Shown here: positions 8,902 to 17,400 of the stretch, piece by piece
Layout of the letters: the number at the start of each line of letters is the position of its first letter
Numbering within the stretch: position 1 is the first letter of the stretch
NCBI RefSeq assembly: GCF_000192475.1
Contig: NZ_AEYW01000016.1
Coordinates: 1-58,663 of the forward strand
Direction of reading: 5' to 3'
From: Ruegeria conchae
GTDB lineage: Bacteria; Pseudomonadota; Alphaproteobacteria; Rhodobacterales; Rhodobacteraceae
DNA: 58,663 nt
Translations under genes and position numbers: made by a program
The notes under the pieces: model-generated
Seen by the model: only the letters and a program-made list of their open reading frames with translations
Told to the model about the DNA's origin: nothing
Databases searched by the model: none

Positions 8902-9786
8902 ATGTTTGACACAGAAAAAAACACCGCCTCCGCATGGTTTCGCCAATTGCGCGATGAGATCATCATGGCGTTCGAAGCGCTTGAGGAAAGCCACGCCGCT
9001 GGCCCATTCTCAGACAATCAACCGGGCCGTTTTGAAGTGAAAGAAACCACCCGCCAATCCGACGATGGCTCGGACGCTGGTGGCGGCTTGATGTCCGTTA
9101 TCCGCGGCGGTCGCGTGTTCGAAAAAGTGGGCGTTAATGTTTCAACCGTTTACGGCACACTAGGCGAACGCGCGCAGAATGCGATGGCTGCGCGCAAGGG
9201 CATTCCCGGAATGAAAGATGACCCGCGTTTCTGGGCGTCTGGCATCAGCCTGGTGGCACATATGCAGAACCCGCATGTGCCTGCGGTTCACATGAACACA
9301 CGAATGTTTTGGACACCGCATGCCTGGTGGTTCGGTGGCGGGTCCGACCTGAACCCTTGCATCGAATATGACGAGGACACCTCTCATTTCCACGCCACTC
9401 AAAAGGCTCATTTGGATCCGCATGGTGCGGCGCATTATCCACGCCTCAAAGATTGGGCCGATGAATATTTCTACATCCCCCACCGCAAACGCGCACGAGG
9501 TGTTGGTGGGATATTCATGGATGACTATTGTACTGGCGACTGGCAGGCAGATTTCTCCCTGACCCAGGATATTGGCCGCGCATTCCTTCCAGCGTTCTTT
9601 CCTCTGGTCGAGAAGCGTCGAATTCTGAGTTTCAATGACACGGACAAGACTACGCAGCTTGTACATCGTGGCCTCTATGCGGAATACAATCTGGTTTACG
9701 ACCGTGGCACCAAGTTTGGTCTGGAAACCGGGCATGATCCCGATGCCGTTCTCATGAGCCTGCCGCCGCTGGCGAAATGGATCTGA
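8902..9786 (+). CDS. hemF: Oxygen-dependent coproporphyrinogen III oxidase
   Basis: A 294-residue HemF, the aerobic enzyme of haem synthesis that decarboxylates coproporphyrinogen III to protoporphyrinogen IX. Conserved blocks include GGRVFEKVGVNVSTVYG (about residue 72), WWFGGGSDLNP (about residue 146) and HRKRARGVGGIFMDDY (about residue 196). The ATG at 8902 was chosen over a TTG at 8893 that would overlap the SDR stop. It follows the SDR gene by five bases and ends just before a convergent secreted-protein gene. Confidence 0.96.
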   Translation: MFDTEKNTASAWFRQLRDEIIMAFEALEESHAAGPFSDNQPGRFEVKETTRQSDDGSDAGGGLMSVIRGGRVFEKVGVNVSTVYGTLGERAQNAMAARKGIPGMKDDPRFWASGISLVAHMQNPHVPAVHMNTRMFWTPHAWWFGGGSDLNPCIEYDEDTSHFHATQKAHLDPHGAAHYPRLKDWADEYFYIPHRKRARGVGGIFMDDYCTGDWQADFSLTQDIGRAFLPAFFPLVEKRRILSFNDTDKTTQLVHRGLYAEYNLVYDRGTKFGLETGHDPDAVLMSLPPLAKWI

Positions 9787-9789
9787 TGG

Positions 9790-10197
9790 TCAGAAACCAA
9801 AATCTATGAAATTGTCATAACAATATCCCTGAGCCGACCCTGCCGTCATATTTGCTCCTACGGTTTTGACCGTGACGGAATATGTTGTGACATCTTCAGC
9901 CCCTTCAGGCGGTGACAGAGAAAATTGCACCGTACGGGCACCTCTCTCATAGGGTTTCGAGATATAGATACGTTGGGTCGCCGATGTCCGTAGCGTCCTG
10001 ATCGCAAAATCACCGATCCCGCACCAATAGGCCACCGGCGCTGATGTACCGATCGCAGCCACCTCGTAGGTGCCATCATTCAATGGCGTGACTGTTGTTC
10101 GAAATGCGGGCCGCACACCTACGCCGAAGCCAACGGCTTGTGAAAGTGTGGGGGACACCAAAGCAGCCACCAGGCATGCAAGCTTCAGAATTCGCAT
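9790..10197 (-). CDS. Small secreted protein of unknown function
   Basis: A 135-residue protein with a clear signal peptide (MRILKLACLVAALVSPTLSQA) and a mature part rich in beta-strand-like sequence with two Cys (in YWCGIGD and QGYCYDN) that may form a disulfide in the periplasm. I do not recognise the family. The ATG at 10197 has GAGG eight bases upstream; an in-frame TTG at 10203 adds two residues. Its stop lies four bases from the hemF stop on the other strand. Confidence 0.7.
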   Translation of the reverse strand: MRILKLACLVAALVSPTLSQAVGFGVGVRPAFRTTVTPLNDGTYEVAAIGTSAPVAYWCGIGDFAIRTLRTSATQRIYISKPYERGARTVQFSLSPPEGAEDVTTYSVTVKTVGANMTAGSAQGYCYDNFIDFGF

Positions 10198-10388
10198 ATC
10201 CAATACCTCATTCGATAACTTCGATCGACGCCGTCAAAGCGTGAATTCAATCAATAACATACCATGACAGCATTCTTGCTTCTGGTACAATGTCGAATTC
10301 GTGCGCTCTTGGTTACCCACCATGAATATCCTTTCATTGAATATGATCCGCGCTATGATCTGAGGAACCGTAGTTTCCAGAGTGACCC

Positions 10389-10901
10389 GTGCAGACGTCA
10401 TTTCCAAAAGACTGGTTCGACATTTCACCTGAAAAATACGCCGATTTCGGTGCAGTGTTTTATCTCGCGGCACTGACCAAAACACATCGGGATCGCAACT
10501 TAGGTCAGGCGCTTTATGCCTTTGAAACGCCCTTGCGTCTGGGGCAGTATCATATCTTTCGGCAAAACGGATTTCCGCGCGGGTTTGTGACTTTCGCCGG
10601 TCTAAGCCCTGAAGCCGAACATCGCTATGCGGTACAGGAACAGCCGTTGAATGACACCGATTTCACCAGCGGTACGTCTTTCTGGATCATCGACATGGTC
10701 GCTCCGTTTGGTCAGACCAACCAAATTGTCGAGATGCTAAAACGCGAGATCCCACATCCCCGGGTGCGCACTAACCGGATGGACAGCGACCTGACCCAAA
10801 ACCGAATCGTCGAATGGACCCGTGACCAGAACGCTGAGGTGCACATGCGCCTTTACAGAAAAAATGAATTCGCGCGAGTGCTAGAGCAGGAGGGATCATA
10901 A
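10389..10901 (+). CDS. HlyC-like toxin-activating lysine acyltransferase
   Basis: A 170-residue HlyC/RtxC-type acyltransferase. Family members move a fatty acyl chain from acyl-ACP to internal lysines of RTX toxins. The catalytic pair is visible: His33 in the ALTKTHRD segment and Asp102 in FWIIDMVAPFG, 69 residues apart just as His23 and Asp92 are in HlyC. LRLGQYHIFRQNGFPRGFVTF matches the family core. The start is GTG. The stop is one base before the ATG of a Hint-domain protein, so the two are translationally coupled. No RTX toxin or type I secretion genes are in the window, so the natural target may be the Hint protein. Confidence 0.82.
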   Translation: MQTSFPKDWFDISPEKYADFGAVFYLAALTKTHRDRNLGQALYAFETPLRLGQYHIFRQNGFPRGFVTFAGLSPEAEHRYAVQEQPLNDTDFTSGTSFWIIDMVAPFGQTNQIVEMLKREIPHPRVRTNRMDSDLTQNRIVEWTRDQNAEVHMRLYRKNEFARVLEQEGS

Positions 10902-10902
10902 C

Positions 10903-11814
10903 ATGGTCTCGATAGTCGGCGATACAACAGGTTCGGTGACAGATGATCCACCGAATGTGGCAACCGGTGATCTTGATATTACCAGCGGTGCCACCATCGT
11001 CTCGCAGGACTGGTCAATCCAGACGCCGCCCGATCACGGGACAGCCAGCATAGATCCAGCTACAGGCGAATGGACCTATACGGTCGACCCTACCTTTTTC
11101 GACAGTTTGGATAATGGCGAAATCGTCACCGATACGTTCACGGTTGAAGTCAACGCCGTCGTCAGCGTCTTCGGCTTTAATTTTAATGCAGCTCCGGAAA
11201 CAACCGATGTCACCATCACAATTGAAGGTGTGTGTTTTACTGCAGGCACGTTGATCGAGACCGAAGTCGGTTCGCAACCGATCGAAACTCTTCAGGTGAA
11301 TGACGAAGTGTTGACCGCCGATCACGGCTTGCAGCCCATCCGCTGGATCGAAAGCAGCCGATTGGACCATGGGCGATTACGTGCGAACCCCTCAATGCGA
11401 CCGGTGCGGCTTACTGCAGGCAGTCTTGGGCCAGATATTCCATCCCGTGATCTTCTGGTCTCTCAACAGCATCGAATTCTGATAAGTGGTCCCAAGGTCC
11501 AGATGCTATTTGGTGCGCCCGAAGTATTGGTCGCCGCAAAACACCTTTGCTCCTGGCCGGGCATCGATATCGAAACAAGCGACCAGCCTGTCGAGTATTT
11601 GCATATCCTTTTGGACAGGCACGAGATTCTAACCGCCGAAGGGGCGCCAGCTGAAAGCCTATTTCTGGGTGAAGAAACTCTTTACACGCTTTCGTCTGAC
11701 GCATTGCAAGAACTCGTCGAGATTTTCCCCGACCGCGCGACAGACGAACACAACGGATTCGGAAATGCCGCGCGCCTTATTCTGCGCGAGCATGAGGCAC
11801 GCGCGCTTGCCTAA
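10903..11814 (+). CDS. Hint-domain (Hedgehog/intein-type) protein with cadherin-like N-terminus
   Basis: A 303-residue acidic protein. Residues 1-108 look like a VCBS/cadherin-like beta module (Asp/Thr-rich, with GEWTYTVDP). Residue Cys111 in VCFTAGTLIETEVG opens a Hint_2 domain that continues with IETLQVNDEVLTADHGLQPIRWI and ends with EYLHILLDRHEILTAEG. Hint domains rearrange or cleave their N-terminal peptide bond; in roseobacters such proteins are thought to be exported. There are only two lysines, K198 and K213, both inside the Hint domain. It follows the HlyC-like gene by one base. There is no classical signal peptide. Confidence 0.82.
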   Translation: MVSIVGDTTGSVTDDPPNVATGDLDITSGATIVSQDWSIQTPPDHGTASIDPATGEWTYTVDPTFFDSLDNGEIVTDTFTVEVNAVVSVFGFNFNAAPETTDVTITIEGVCFTAGTLIETEVGSQPIETLQVNDEVLTADHGLQPIRWIESSRLDHGRLRANPSMRPVRLTAGSLGPDIPSRDLLVSQQHRILISGPKVQMLFGAPEVLVAAKHLCSWPGIDIETSDQPVEYLHILLDRHEILTAEGAPAESLFLGEETLYTLSSDALQELVEIFPDRATDEHNGFGNAARLILREHEARALA

Positions 11815-11817
11815 TCC

Positions 11818-12909
11818 TTAGACGACCCGCCCACCAACATCCTGTGGGGCCAGCGCGACAGTCTTGATCACCGCATAACAACTGCTGCCCTGCTGCAACC
11901 CCAAGGCCGCGACTGAGCGCCGGGTCACGCGGGCTAGAACAATCCCAGCAGGTGTGTTGACCGACACAATGGCACCAGGCCCTTCGCCTGGCCGTATCTT
12001 TTCGACCTGCCCCGAAAGCACGTTCAGCGCTGACAGCCCTTCTGGCGGTCTGTTCGACAAGATCACCTCTTGCGCAGGGATACGGATACGCAGGTCTTCG
12101 CCGATACGGTGCGCAATGCGCGGCAGGAACAACCGCGCCCCGCCTGCGTCCAATTCAGATAAACCATCATTGTGATGAGCCGCCACGCGAACGCTTAGCA
12201 CCGCACCCACGGCGCGCACACCGGCGGGGGCAACTGACGGGTCGGCCAGCACTTCGGATGCAGGGCCAAAGCGTACCACCTGCCCATCCTGAAGCGCCAC
12301 GACCGACGTCGCCAACCGCGCAACCTCGGCTGCCGAATGTGTTACATAAAGGATTGGAACCGAGACCTCATCCCTTAACCGCTCAAAATAGGGCAGGATT
12401 TCCGCCTTCCTCGCATCGTCAAGTGCCGCCAAGGGCTCGTCTGCAAGAATCAGGCGCGGGCTGGCCAACAAGGCGCGGCCAATGGCAACGCGCTGTTTCT
12501 CACCGCCCGACAGCATAGCCGGGCGCCGATCCAGCAGGTGGCCGATGCCCAACATCTCGATCACGCGATCCGGGTTTTCGCGCTGTACTTCGCGCGGGGC
12601 AAACCAACGACCATAGTTCAGATTCTGACGCACAGTCAGATGCGGGAACAATCGGCCTTCCTGAAAGATGTATCCCAATCGCCGCCGATGTGGCGGCAGC
12701 CAAACCCCGCAATCCGTGTCGAACAAAACCCAATCACCCACTGCAACACGTCCCGCTTGGGGACGCAGCAACCCGGCTACGGCATTGACCACCGTGGTCT
12801 TCCCGGAACCCGAGCGCCCAAAAAGGACTGTGACACCCGGAGGCGCTTCAAAATCCAAATCGAGCGCAATAGCCGGCAGATTATGTTGCATGCGAACAGA
12901 CAGACTCAT
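11818..12909 (-). CDS. modC: Molybdate ABC transporter ATP-binding protein
   Basis: A 363-residue ATPase of the molybdate importer. GRSGSGKTT (Walker A, about residue 31), LSGGEKQRVAIGRALL (signature) and LILADEPLAALD (Walker B) are intact. The C-terminal 130 residues form the regulatory TOBE/Mop-like domain found in ModC. The ATG overlaps the modB stop by four bases. It is the last gene of modABC on the minus strand and converges with the Hint gene, with three bases between the stops. Confidence 0.94.
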   Translation of the reverse strand: MSLSVRMQHNLPAIALDLDFEAPPGVTVLFGRSGSGKTTVVNAVAGLLRPQAGRVAVGDWVLFDTDCGVWLPPHRRRLGYIFQEGRLFPHLTVRQNLNYGRWFAPREVQRENPDRVIEMLGIGHLLDRRPAMLSGGEKQRVAIGRALLASPRLILADEPLAALDDARKAEILPYFERLRDEVSVPILYVTHSAAEVARLATSVVALQDGQVVRFGPASEVLADPSVAPAGVRAVGAVLSVRVAAHHNDGLSELDAGGARLFLPRIAHRIGEDLRIRIPAQEVILSNRPPEGLSALNVLSGQVEKIRPGEGPGAIVSVNTPAGIVLARVTRRSVAALGLQQGSSCYAVIKTVALAPQDVGGRVV

Positions 12910-13598
12910 GACCCTGCCACCCGTTTGGCCACACGGCGGCCCACATATTCTGACAAGAGCAGCGCCCCCATGGCGACTATGATCGAGATGATCACCAATC
13001 GCGTCGCCGCCGCCTCACCCCCGGGCACCTGCAAAAACGCATAGACGGCGGAAGGCAGAGTCTGGGTCTGGCCCGGTATATTTGAAACAAAAGTGATCGT
13101 GGCCCCGAACTCTCCCATCGCTTTGGCAAAGGCCAGTATTGCGCCTGCGATAACCCCAGGCAGGATCATCGGCAGCGTCACCGTTCCAAAGACCATCAGA
13201 CGCGACGCACCCAACGTAGCCCCGGCCTGCTCCAGTTTGGGATCCACCGCCTCAATCGACAAACGGATCGCGCGCACCATCAGTGGAAAGGCCATGATCC
13301 CAGCTGCAAGCGCCGCACCGGTCCAGCGGAACGCGAAAACGATACCAAGCTCGGCCAACGGCCCACCCAGCGGCCCCTGAATGCCGAATGTCAGCAGCAA
13401 CAGATAGCCGGTTACGACCGGAGGTAGGATCAGCGGCAAATGCACCAGACCATTCAACACTTGCCGCCCCGGAAAGCGCCAACGCGCCAAGGCGTAGGCC
13501 ACGAAGATTCCGAATGGCAGCGTTATTAGCGTCGCCCAGAGCGACACGCGCAACGACAGGTGCAACGCCTCGATCTCTGCTGGTCCCAACCACCCCAT
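12906..13598 (-). CDS. modB: Molybdate ABC transporter permease
   Basis: A 230-residue inner-membrane permease with about five hydrophobic segments. The LEQAGATLGASRLMVFGTVTLP segment matches the EAA loop that docks with the ATPase ModC. It starts four bases after the modA stop and overlaps modC, so the three genes form a tight operon that imports molybdate for molybdenum cofactor synthesis. Confidence 0.93.
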   Translation of the reverse strand: MGWLGPAEIEALHLSLRVSLWATLITLPFGIFVAYALARWRFPGRQVLNGLVHLPLILPPVVTGYLLLLTFGIQGPLGGPLAELGIVFAFRWTGAALAAGIMAFPLMVRAIRLSIEAVDPKLEQAGATLGASRLMVFGTVTLPMILPGVIAGAILAFAKAMGEFGATITFVSNIPGQTQTLPSAVYAFLQVPGGEAAATRLVIISIIVAMGALLLSEYVGRRVAKRVAGS

Positions 13599-13602
13599 CT
13601 CG

Positions 13603-14355
13603 TCACCCGTCCGGCAGGGTGAAACCCTGCCTCAGAAACTCTGCCTGCGCGGTTTCTCCTTGCAGATAGGTCAGAAATGCCTGCGCATCTGGATTTGCGG
13701 TGCGGGTCAGGGCTGCAGGGTAGACAATTGTCGGATAATGCTCAGGCGGGATTGTTCCGATCACACCCACCCGATCCTCGGCAATTGCATCTGAACGATA
13801 CACAATTCCCAGCGGTGCAGCACCCGTCGCCACCAGCGCCAGTGCTGCGCGAACATTATCTGTCTGTGCGATCTGGTACTGTACTTCGTTCCACATGCCC
13901 AAACCCTGCAAGGCAGCCTTGCCATAGATACCTGCAGGAACGGCATCGACCAATGCCAACGCCAGATAACCCCCATCCAACTGGGAGAGCAGATCAAACC
14001 CAGCTCCAATTTCGGCGGTTTCCGAACTCGGCGTGCCAATCAGCACCAACCCGTTGCTTAGCAAGTCCACCCGCGAAGCAGTATCGATCAAATCTTCGCT
14101 TTGCAGCACATCCATCCACTCTTCATTGGCCGATATGAACAGATCTGCAGGGGCCCCAACCTGAATCTGCCGCGCCAATACCGATGAAGCGGCGTAAGAC
14201 ACTGTGACATTGTACCCGGTTTCTTCCTCAAACCCGGGTGCGATGGCATCCAGTGCGGTCTTGAGGCTGGCCGCGGCAAAGACCAGCACCCCCTCGGCCC
14301 GAACCGGAGCTGCGATCAGCGTGCATAACGCCAGAGCCGCAATCAGACAGCGCAT
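13603..14355 (-). CDS. modA: Molybdate-binding periplasmic protein
   Basis: A 250-residue periplasmic binding protein with a signal peptide (MRCLIAALALCTLIAAPVRA) followed by the ModA hallmark VFAAASLKTALDAI. The second hallmark, FISANEEWMD, is near residue 80. The ATG at 14355 has GGAGG six bases upstream; a longer open frame to 14553 lacks a signal peptide at its N-terminus and is rejected. It is the first gene of modABC. Seven bases covering its ribosome-binding site can pair with a segment about 31 bases upstream in the leader, which hints at translational control. Confidence 0.92.
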   Translation of the reverse strand: MRCLIAALALCTLIAAPVRAEGVLVFAAASLKTALDAIAPGFEEETGYNVTVSYAASSVLARQIQVGAPADLFISANEEWMDVLQSEDLIDTASRVDLLSNGLVLIGTPSSETAEIGAGFDLLSQLDGGYLALALVDAVPAGIYGKAALQGLGMWNEVQYQIAQTDNVRAALALVATGAAPLGIVYRSDAIAEDRVGVIGTIPPEHYPTIVYPAALTRTANPDAQAFLTYLQGETAQAEFLRQGFTLPDG

Positions 14356-14360
14356 CTTGT

Positions 14361-14405
14361 GCCTCCGGTTCAAAGGGTTGCAGTCTCTCTGGGCATATCG
14401 GAGGC
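14361..14405 (-). promoter_or_regulatory. Possible hairpin covering the modA ribosome-binding site
   Basis: On the minus strand GCCTCCG (14405-14399) is perfectly complementary to CGGAGGC (14367-14361), which contains the modA Shine-Dalgarno. The loop is 31 bases. Pairing would block translation of modA. It may be chance; it was not matched to a known molybdenum-cofactor riboswitch. Confidence 0.3.
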
Positions 14406-14544
14406 GACACGGGGCAGGCAAGGCCCTTTCCCGGCGCAAGGAGACATCTGGTTCTACTACGACACGCGTTTCTGTCGCAATTGGGATTGAACCCGGCAGG
14501 CATTCAGGCTGATGTGAGCCAAACCAAGACAGGAACCGTTGAAC

Positions 14545-15798
14545 ATGCTGCACCAGACTCCCGGACTGATTGAAGAAATCCGCTCACGCTTTGCCCATGT
14601 CGACGCCTGCCCGTTTCAGGGGCCACGCATTTTCTTTGAAAATGCAGGCGGTGCACTGACCCTGAATACGGTGATCGACACCTCGGCCAAATTCGCTGCG
14701 ATCCCGGATAATCAGGGGCGGGACAACGTCGCCAGTCATGCGCTGGTCGATATCATCAACCGCGCGAAGGCAGATTTATCTGTCTTCATGAACGCCTCGG
14801 AAGGTCAGTTCTTTGTCGGCGAAAGCGGGACAGAGCTGCTGTTCCGCATGATCCGCACGGCCTGCGTGAATGCACCGAAGGGGGGTAAGGTGATCGGCAG
14901 CTCCATCGAACACCCCGCAAGTCGCAGCGCCGCACGCAGATGGGCTGAAATCGCCAGCCTTGACTATGTCAATGTGCCCCATGACGACGCAACGGGCCTT
15001 GTCACCGCCGAAGACTATGCTGCGCTGATGACCCCGGATGTGGCCGTCGCCACGATCCTGCACGCCTCGCCTGTAACGGGCATGGGGATGGATGTGGCTG
15101 CCATAGCGCGTGTCATCCGCGCTGTCGCACCCGATTGCTTCATAATCGTCGACGGCATTCAGCACGCAGCCCATGGCCAGATGGATATCGATAGCTACGA
15201 CGTCGATGGCTATGCGATCTCGCCTTACAAAGTGTTCTCACGTCACGGTTATGGCATCGCCTGGATCTCGAACCGCTTAACCGCCCTGCCACACGACCAG
15301 CTGATCGACGCCCCAGCAAACGGATGGGAATTTGGCACTAGAGACACCGGCTCATACGCCGCGATGACCGACGTGGTCGGCTATTTCGACTGGCTCGGCG
15401 GACAGGTCTCGGAGGAAACCGATCGCAGGGACCGCATCCGGGCCGCCGGCCATGCGATACACGCCTACGAAACACACCTGACCAATGCTATGATCAAAGG
15501 TACAGGCAACCTGCCCGGTCTGAGCGATATGGACCACATCACGATCCTGGCTGGTGCCGATAATCCCGCGCGCGAAGGTCTGGTCTCGATCACTGTCGAG
15601 GGTTTTCCGTCGGCGGATGTGGTGACCCGGCTGAACCAACAAGGCATCCGTACCCATACCCGAAAAGCGGACCACTACAGCGGCAATGTGCTGATACCTT
15701 TAGGCCTGAACGACTGTATCCGCATCTCGCTGTGCCACTACAACACCGAACATGAGGTCGCGCAGCTCTTGGCCGCTCTCAAGGACATGAAACTCTGA
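14545..15798 (+). CDS. PLP-dependent class V aminotransferase fold enzyme (cysteine desulfurase-like)
   Basis: A 417-residue cytosolic PLP enzyme. FFENAGGALTLN near residue 28 is the substrate/PLP N-terminal motif of class V enzymes, VDGIQHAAHGQMDID (about residue 200) carries the cofactor Asp and His, and Lys229 in AISPYKVFSRHG is the likely Schiff-base lysine. It lacks the usual cysteine-loop signature of IscS/SufS, so a true desulfurase role is uncertain; selenocysteine lyase-like or isopenicillin epimerase-like activity is equally possible. ATG at 14545 has AGGA ten bases upstream; a TTG at 14539 is too close. It is divergent from modA, and a tRNA gene follows. Confidence 0.83.
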   Translation: MLHQTPGLIEEIRSRFAHVDACPFQGPRIFFENAGGALTLNTVIDTSAKFAAIPDNQGRDNVASHALVDIINRAKADLSVFMNASEGQFFVGESGTELLFRMIRTACVNAPKGGKVIGSSIEHPASRSAARRWAEIASLDYVNVPHDDATGLVTAEDYAALMTPDVAVATILHASPVTGMGMDVAAIARVIRAVAPDCFIIVDGIQHAAHGQMDIDSYDVDGYAISPYKVFSRHGYGIAWISNRLTALPHDQLIDAPANGWEFGTRDTGSYAAMTDVVGYFDWLGGQVSEETDRRDRIRAAGHAIHAYETHLTNAMIKGTGNLPGLSDMDHITILAGADNPAREGLVSITVEGFPSADVVTRLNQQGIRTHTRKADHYSGNVLIPLGLNDCIRISLCHYNTEHEVAQLLAALKDMKL

Positions 15799-15882
15799 TC
15801 TGTAGCGCGATACAAATTTGCAGAAGAAATTGTGCCCTACCCTCTTGCGCCCGCGCACGGGCTTAGCTACATGAGCCCTCAC

Positions 15883-15958
<76 letters not shown>

Positions 15959-16110
15959 TCCTTTCCCCACAATGTACCAAGAATTTTGTTGGCTCGCTCC
16001 GGCTTGCTGTCCTGCGCGTGAAGCTGTCTTCTCTGCGCCTTTACCACCTTTGATGGGAAAAGAATTCTCCAAGAGAGCTGATTTGGGCCCTGGAAAAATA
16101 CACGGGCGGA

Positions 16111-17352
16111 TCAACGCGAATAGAACCCATCACGAAGTTCTTGCCTCAAGCGCAGACGCTCGGGGTATTCTTGCAGGAATTGCTCAGGCGGTTTGCCTTC
16201 CCAAACTTGCGCATAAACTCGCATCTTGTTGCCACCATAAATCTTTGCAAGGTCCTCGTTTGAGTAGCCTCGCGCCCAAAGGTCATCGGTAATCGCTGCA
16301 AGGATTTTGGCAAGTTCTCCGTTACCGGTGGCTCCTTTGTTGAACGCGTCGATCATGTAGCCGCCATCATCGTACATGCTCGCGTTTGCAGTTGCGAATT
16401 GTACAACAAGCTCGGTCGAAAACATGTCGTCCGTTGCGATCCCGACATGGTCGATCCCGACAAGTTGGACATAGTAGTCGATCATATCAGCAGCCTGCTT
16501 GGGCGAGATATCCTCGGGCCAAACACCGTCCATCATCCATTCGGTGAAGGTCGGAGAAATATAACCACCTGATTGGGCCGCGCGTAGCGCTTCGTCGTCC
16601 GGAATGGCTCGATAGCATCCACGTGGCGTGGCGTTAGGTTCGTTCGCATAAAGCCCAGCTGGGACAGAGTGCGTATAGACATAAGGCACGCCAGGATAGG
16701 TCTCATCCATATAGTTCATGGCGTCGTTGGCCGTTTTTGAACCCGTGTGGCTTAGGTCGAGCAGGATACCGAACCGTACCATTTCATCGATGACCGACTT
16801 CCCCCAAGGCGTCAGACCAATGTCGCGCCCGTTATAGGCCGCCAACTGCCCCGATCCGGTTCGGAAAATGTCATTGTAAGCCAGGATCATACTTTTGATC
16901 CCCATATCCTTTAGCAATGCCATTTTCTTAAGATCACCGTTCAGGATTGTGGCGGTTTGGCTGTTCCAGATGACGGCCGTCTTACCTTGTAAATGGGCGG
17001 CTTCGATATCTCGGGTTTCATTGACGATCAGGTAGTTTTCCGGTTGCTGCGCCATTGCCGAGCGAAAGTGATAATGCTGTTCAAGCAGGGTTTCAAAGGT
17101 CATATCTGCTGCCGCGAGCGTCATTTCGTGCCCCGTAATGCCGTTGTCCCGAGCACGCGCGAAGTAAGTATGAAGCTGGTCGTAGTCGGTCCAACCAGTG
17201 CCGTAGGGGCTGGCCAACATGCCGAGGACGATTGTGTCTTGCACGAATTGCTTCGCCTCTTCTGACGCATCCCATGTCTTGCTTTCTTCGCTCGCGTGCA
17301 GTGCGCCACTAAAAGTGATCGCGATAGCGCTTACGGCCAACAGGGTCTTCAT
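16111..17352 (-). CDS. Divergent peptidase M19 (renal dipeptidase family) protein, exported
   Basis: A 413-residue protein with a signal peptide ([20 protein letters not shown]), so periplasmic. The M19 fold is recognised from [12 protein letters not shown] (about residue 197), VYTHSVPAG (about residue 224) and DHVGIATDD (about residue 301). These correspond to the DLSH, SHS and GTDFDG motifs of membrane dipeptidase. The N-terminal HxD metal motif reads MLA, and the bridging Glu position (IWNSQTA instead of a VEGG-like segment) is also lost, so the usual two-zinc site is incomplete. It may have one metal, a new substrate or no activity. It is the last gene of a four-gene operon under a divergent AraC regulator. 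Confidence 0.75.
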   Translation of the reverse strand: MKTLLAVSAIAITFSGALHASEESKTWDASEEAKQFVQDTIVLGMLASPYGTGWTDYDQLHTYFARARDNGITGHEMTLAAADMTFETLLEQHYHFRSAMAQQPENYLIVNETRDIEAAHLQGKTAVIWNSQTATILNGDLKKMALLKDMGIKSMILAYNDIFRTGSGQLAAYNGRDIGLTPWGKSVIDEMVRFGILLDLSHTGSKTANDAMNYMDETYPGVPYVYTHSVPAGLYANEPNATPRGCYRAIPDDEALRAAQSGGYISPTFTEWMMDGVWPEDISPKQAADMIDYYVQLVGIDHVGIATDDMFSTELVVQFATANASMYDDGGYMIDAFNKGATGNGELAKILAAITDDLWARGYSNEDLAKIYGGNKMRVYAQVWEGKPPEQFLQEYPERLRLRQELRDGFYSR

Positions 17353-17400
17353 GACAGAACCTCCCTAACTGTTTTGTTATTAGCGCCACATTCGAACCCG

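Noticed and set aside
14356..14553. N-terminal extension of modA
   Set aside because: It would bury the signal peptide; the ATG at 14355 has GGAGG.
15849..15862. Small GCCCG/CGGGC hairpin before tRNA-Val
   Set aside because: Only five base pairs with no T run; too weak to call a terminator.
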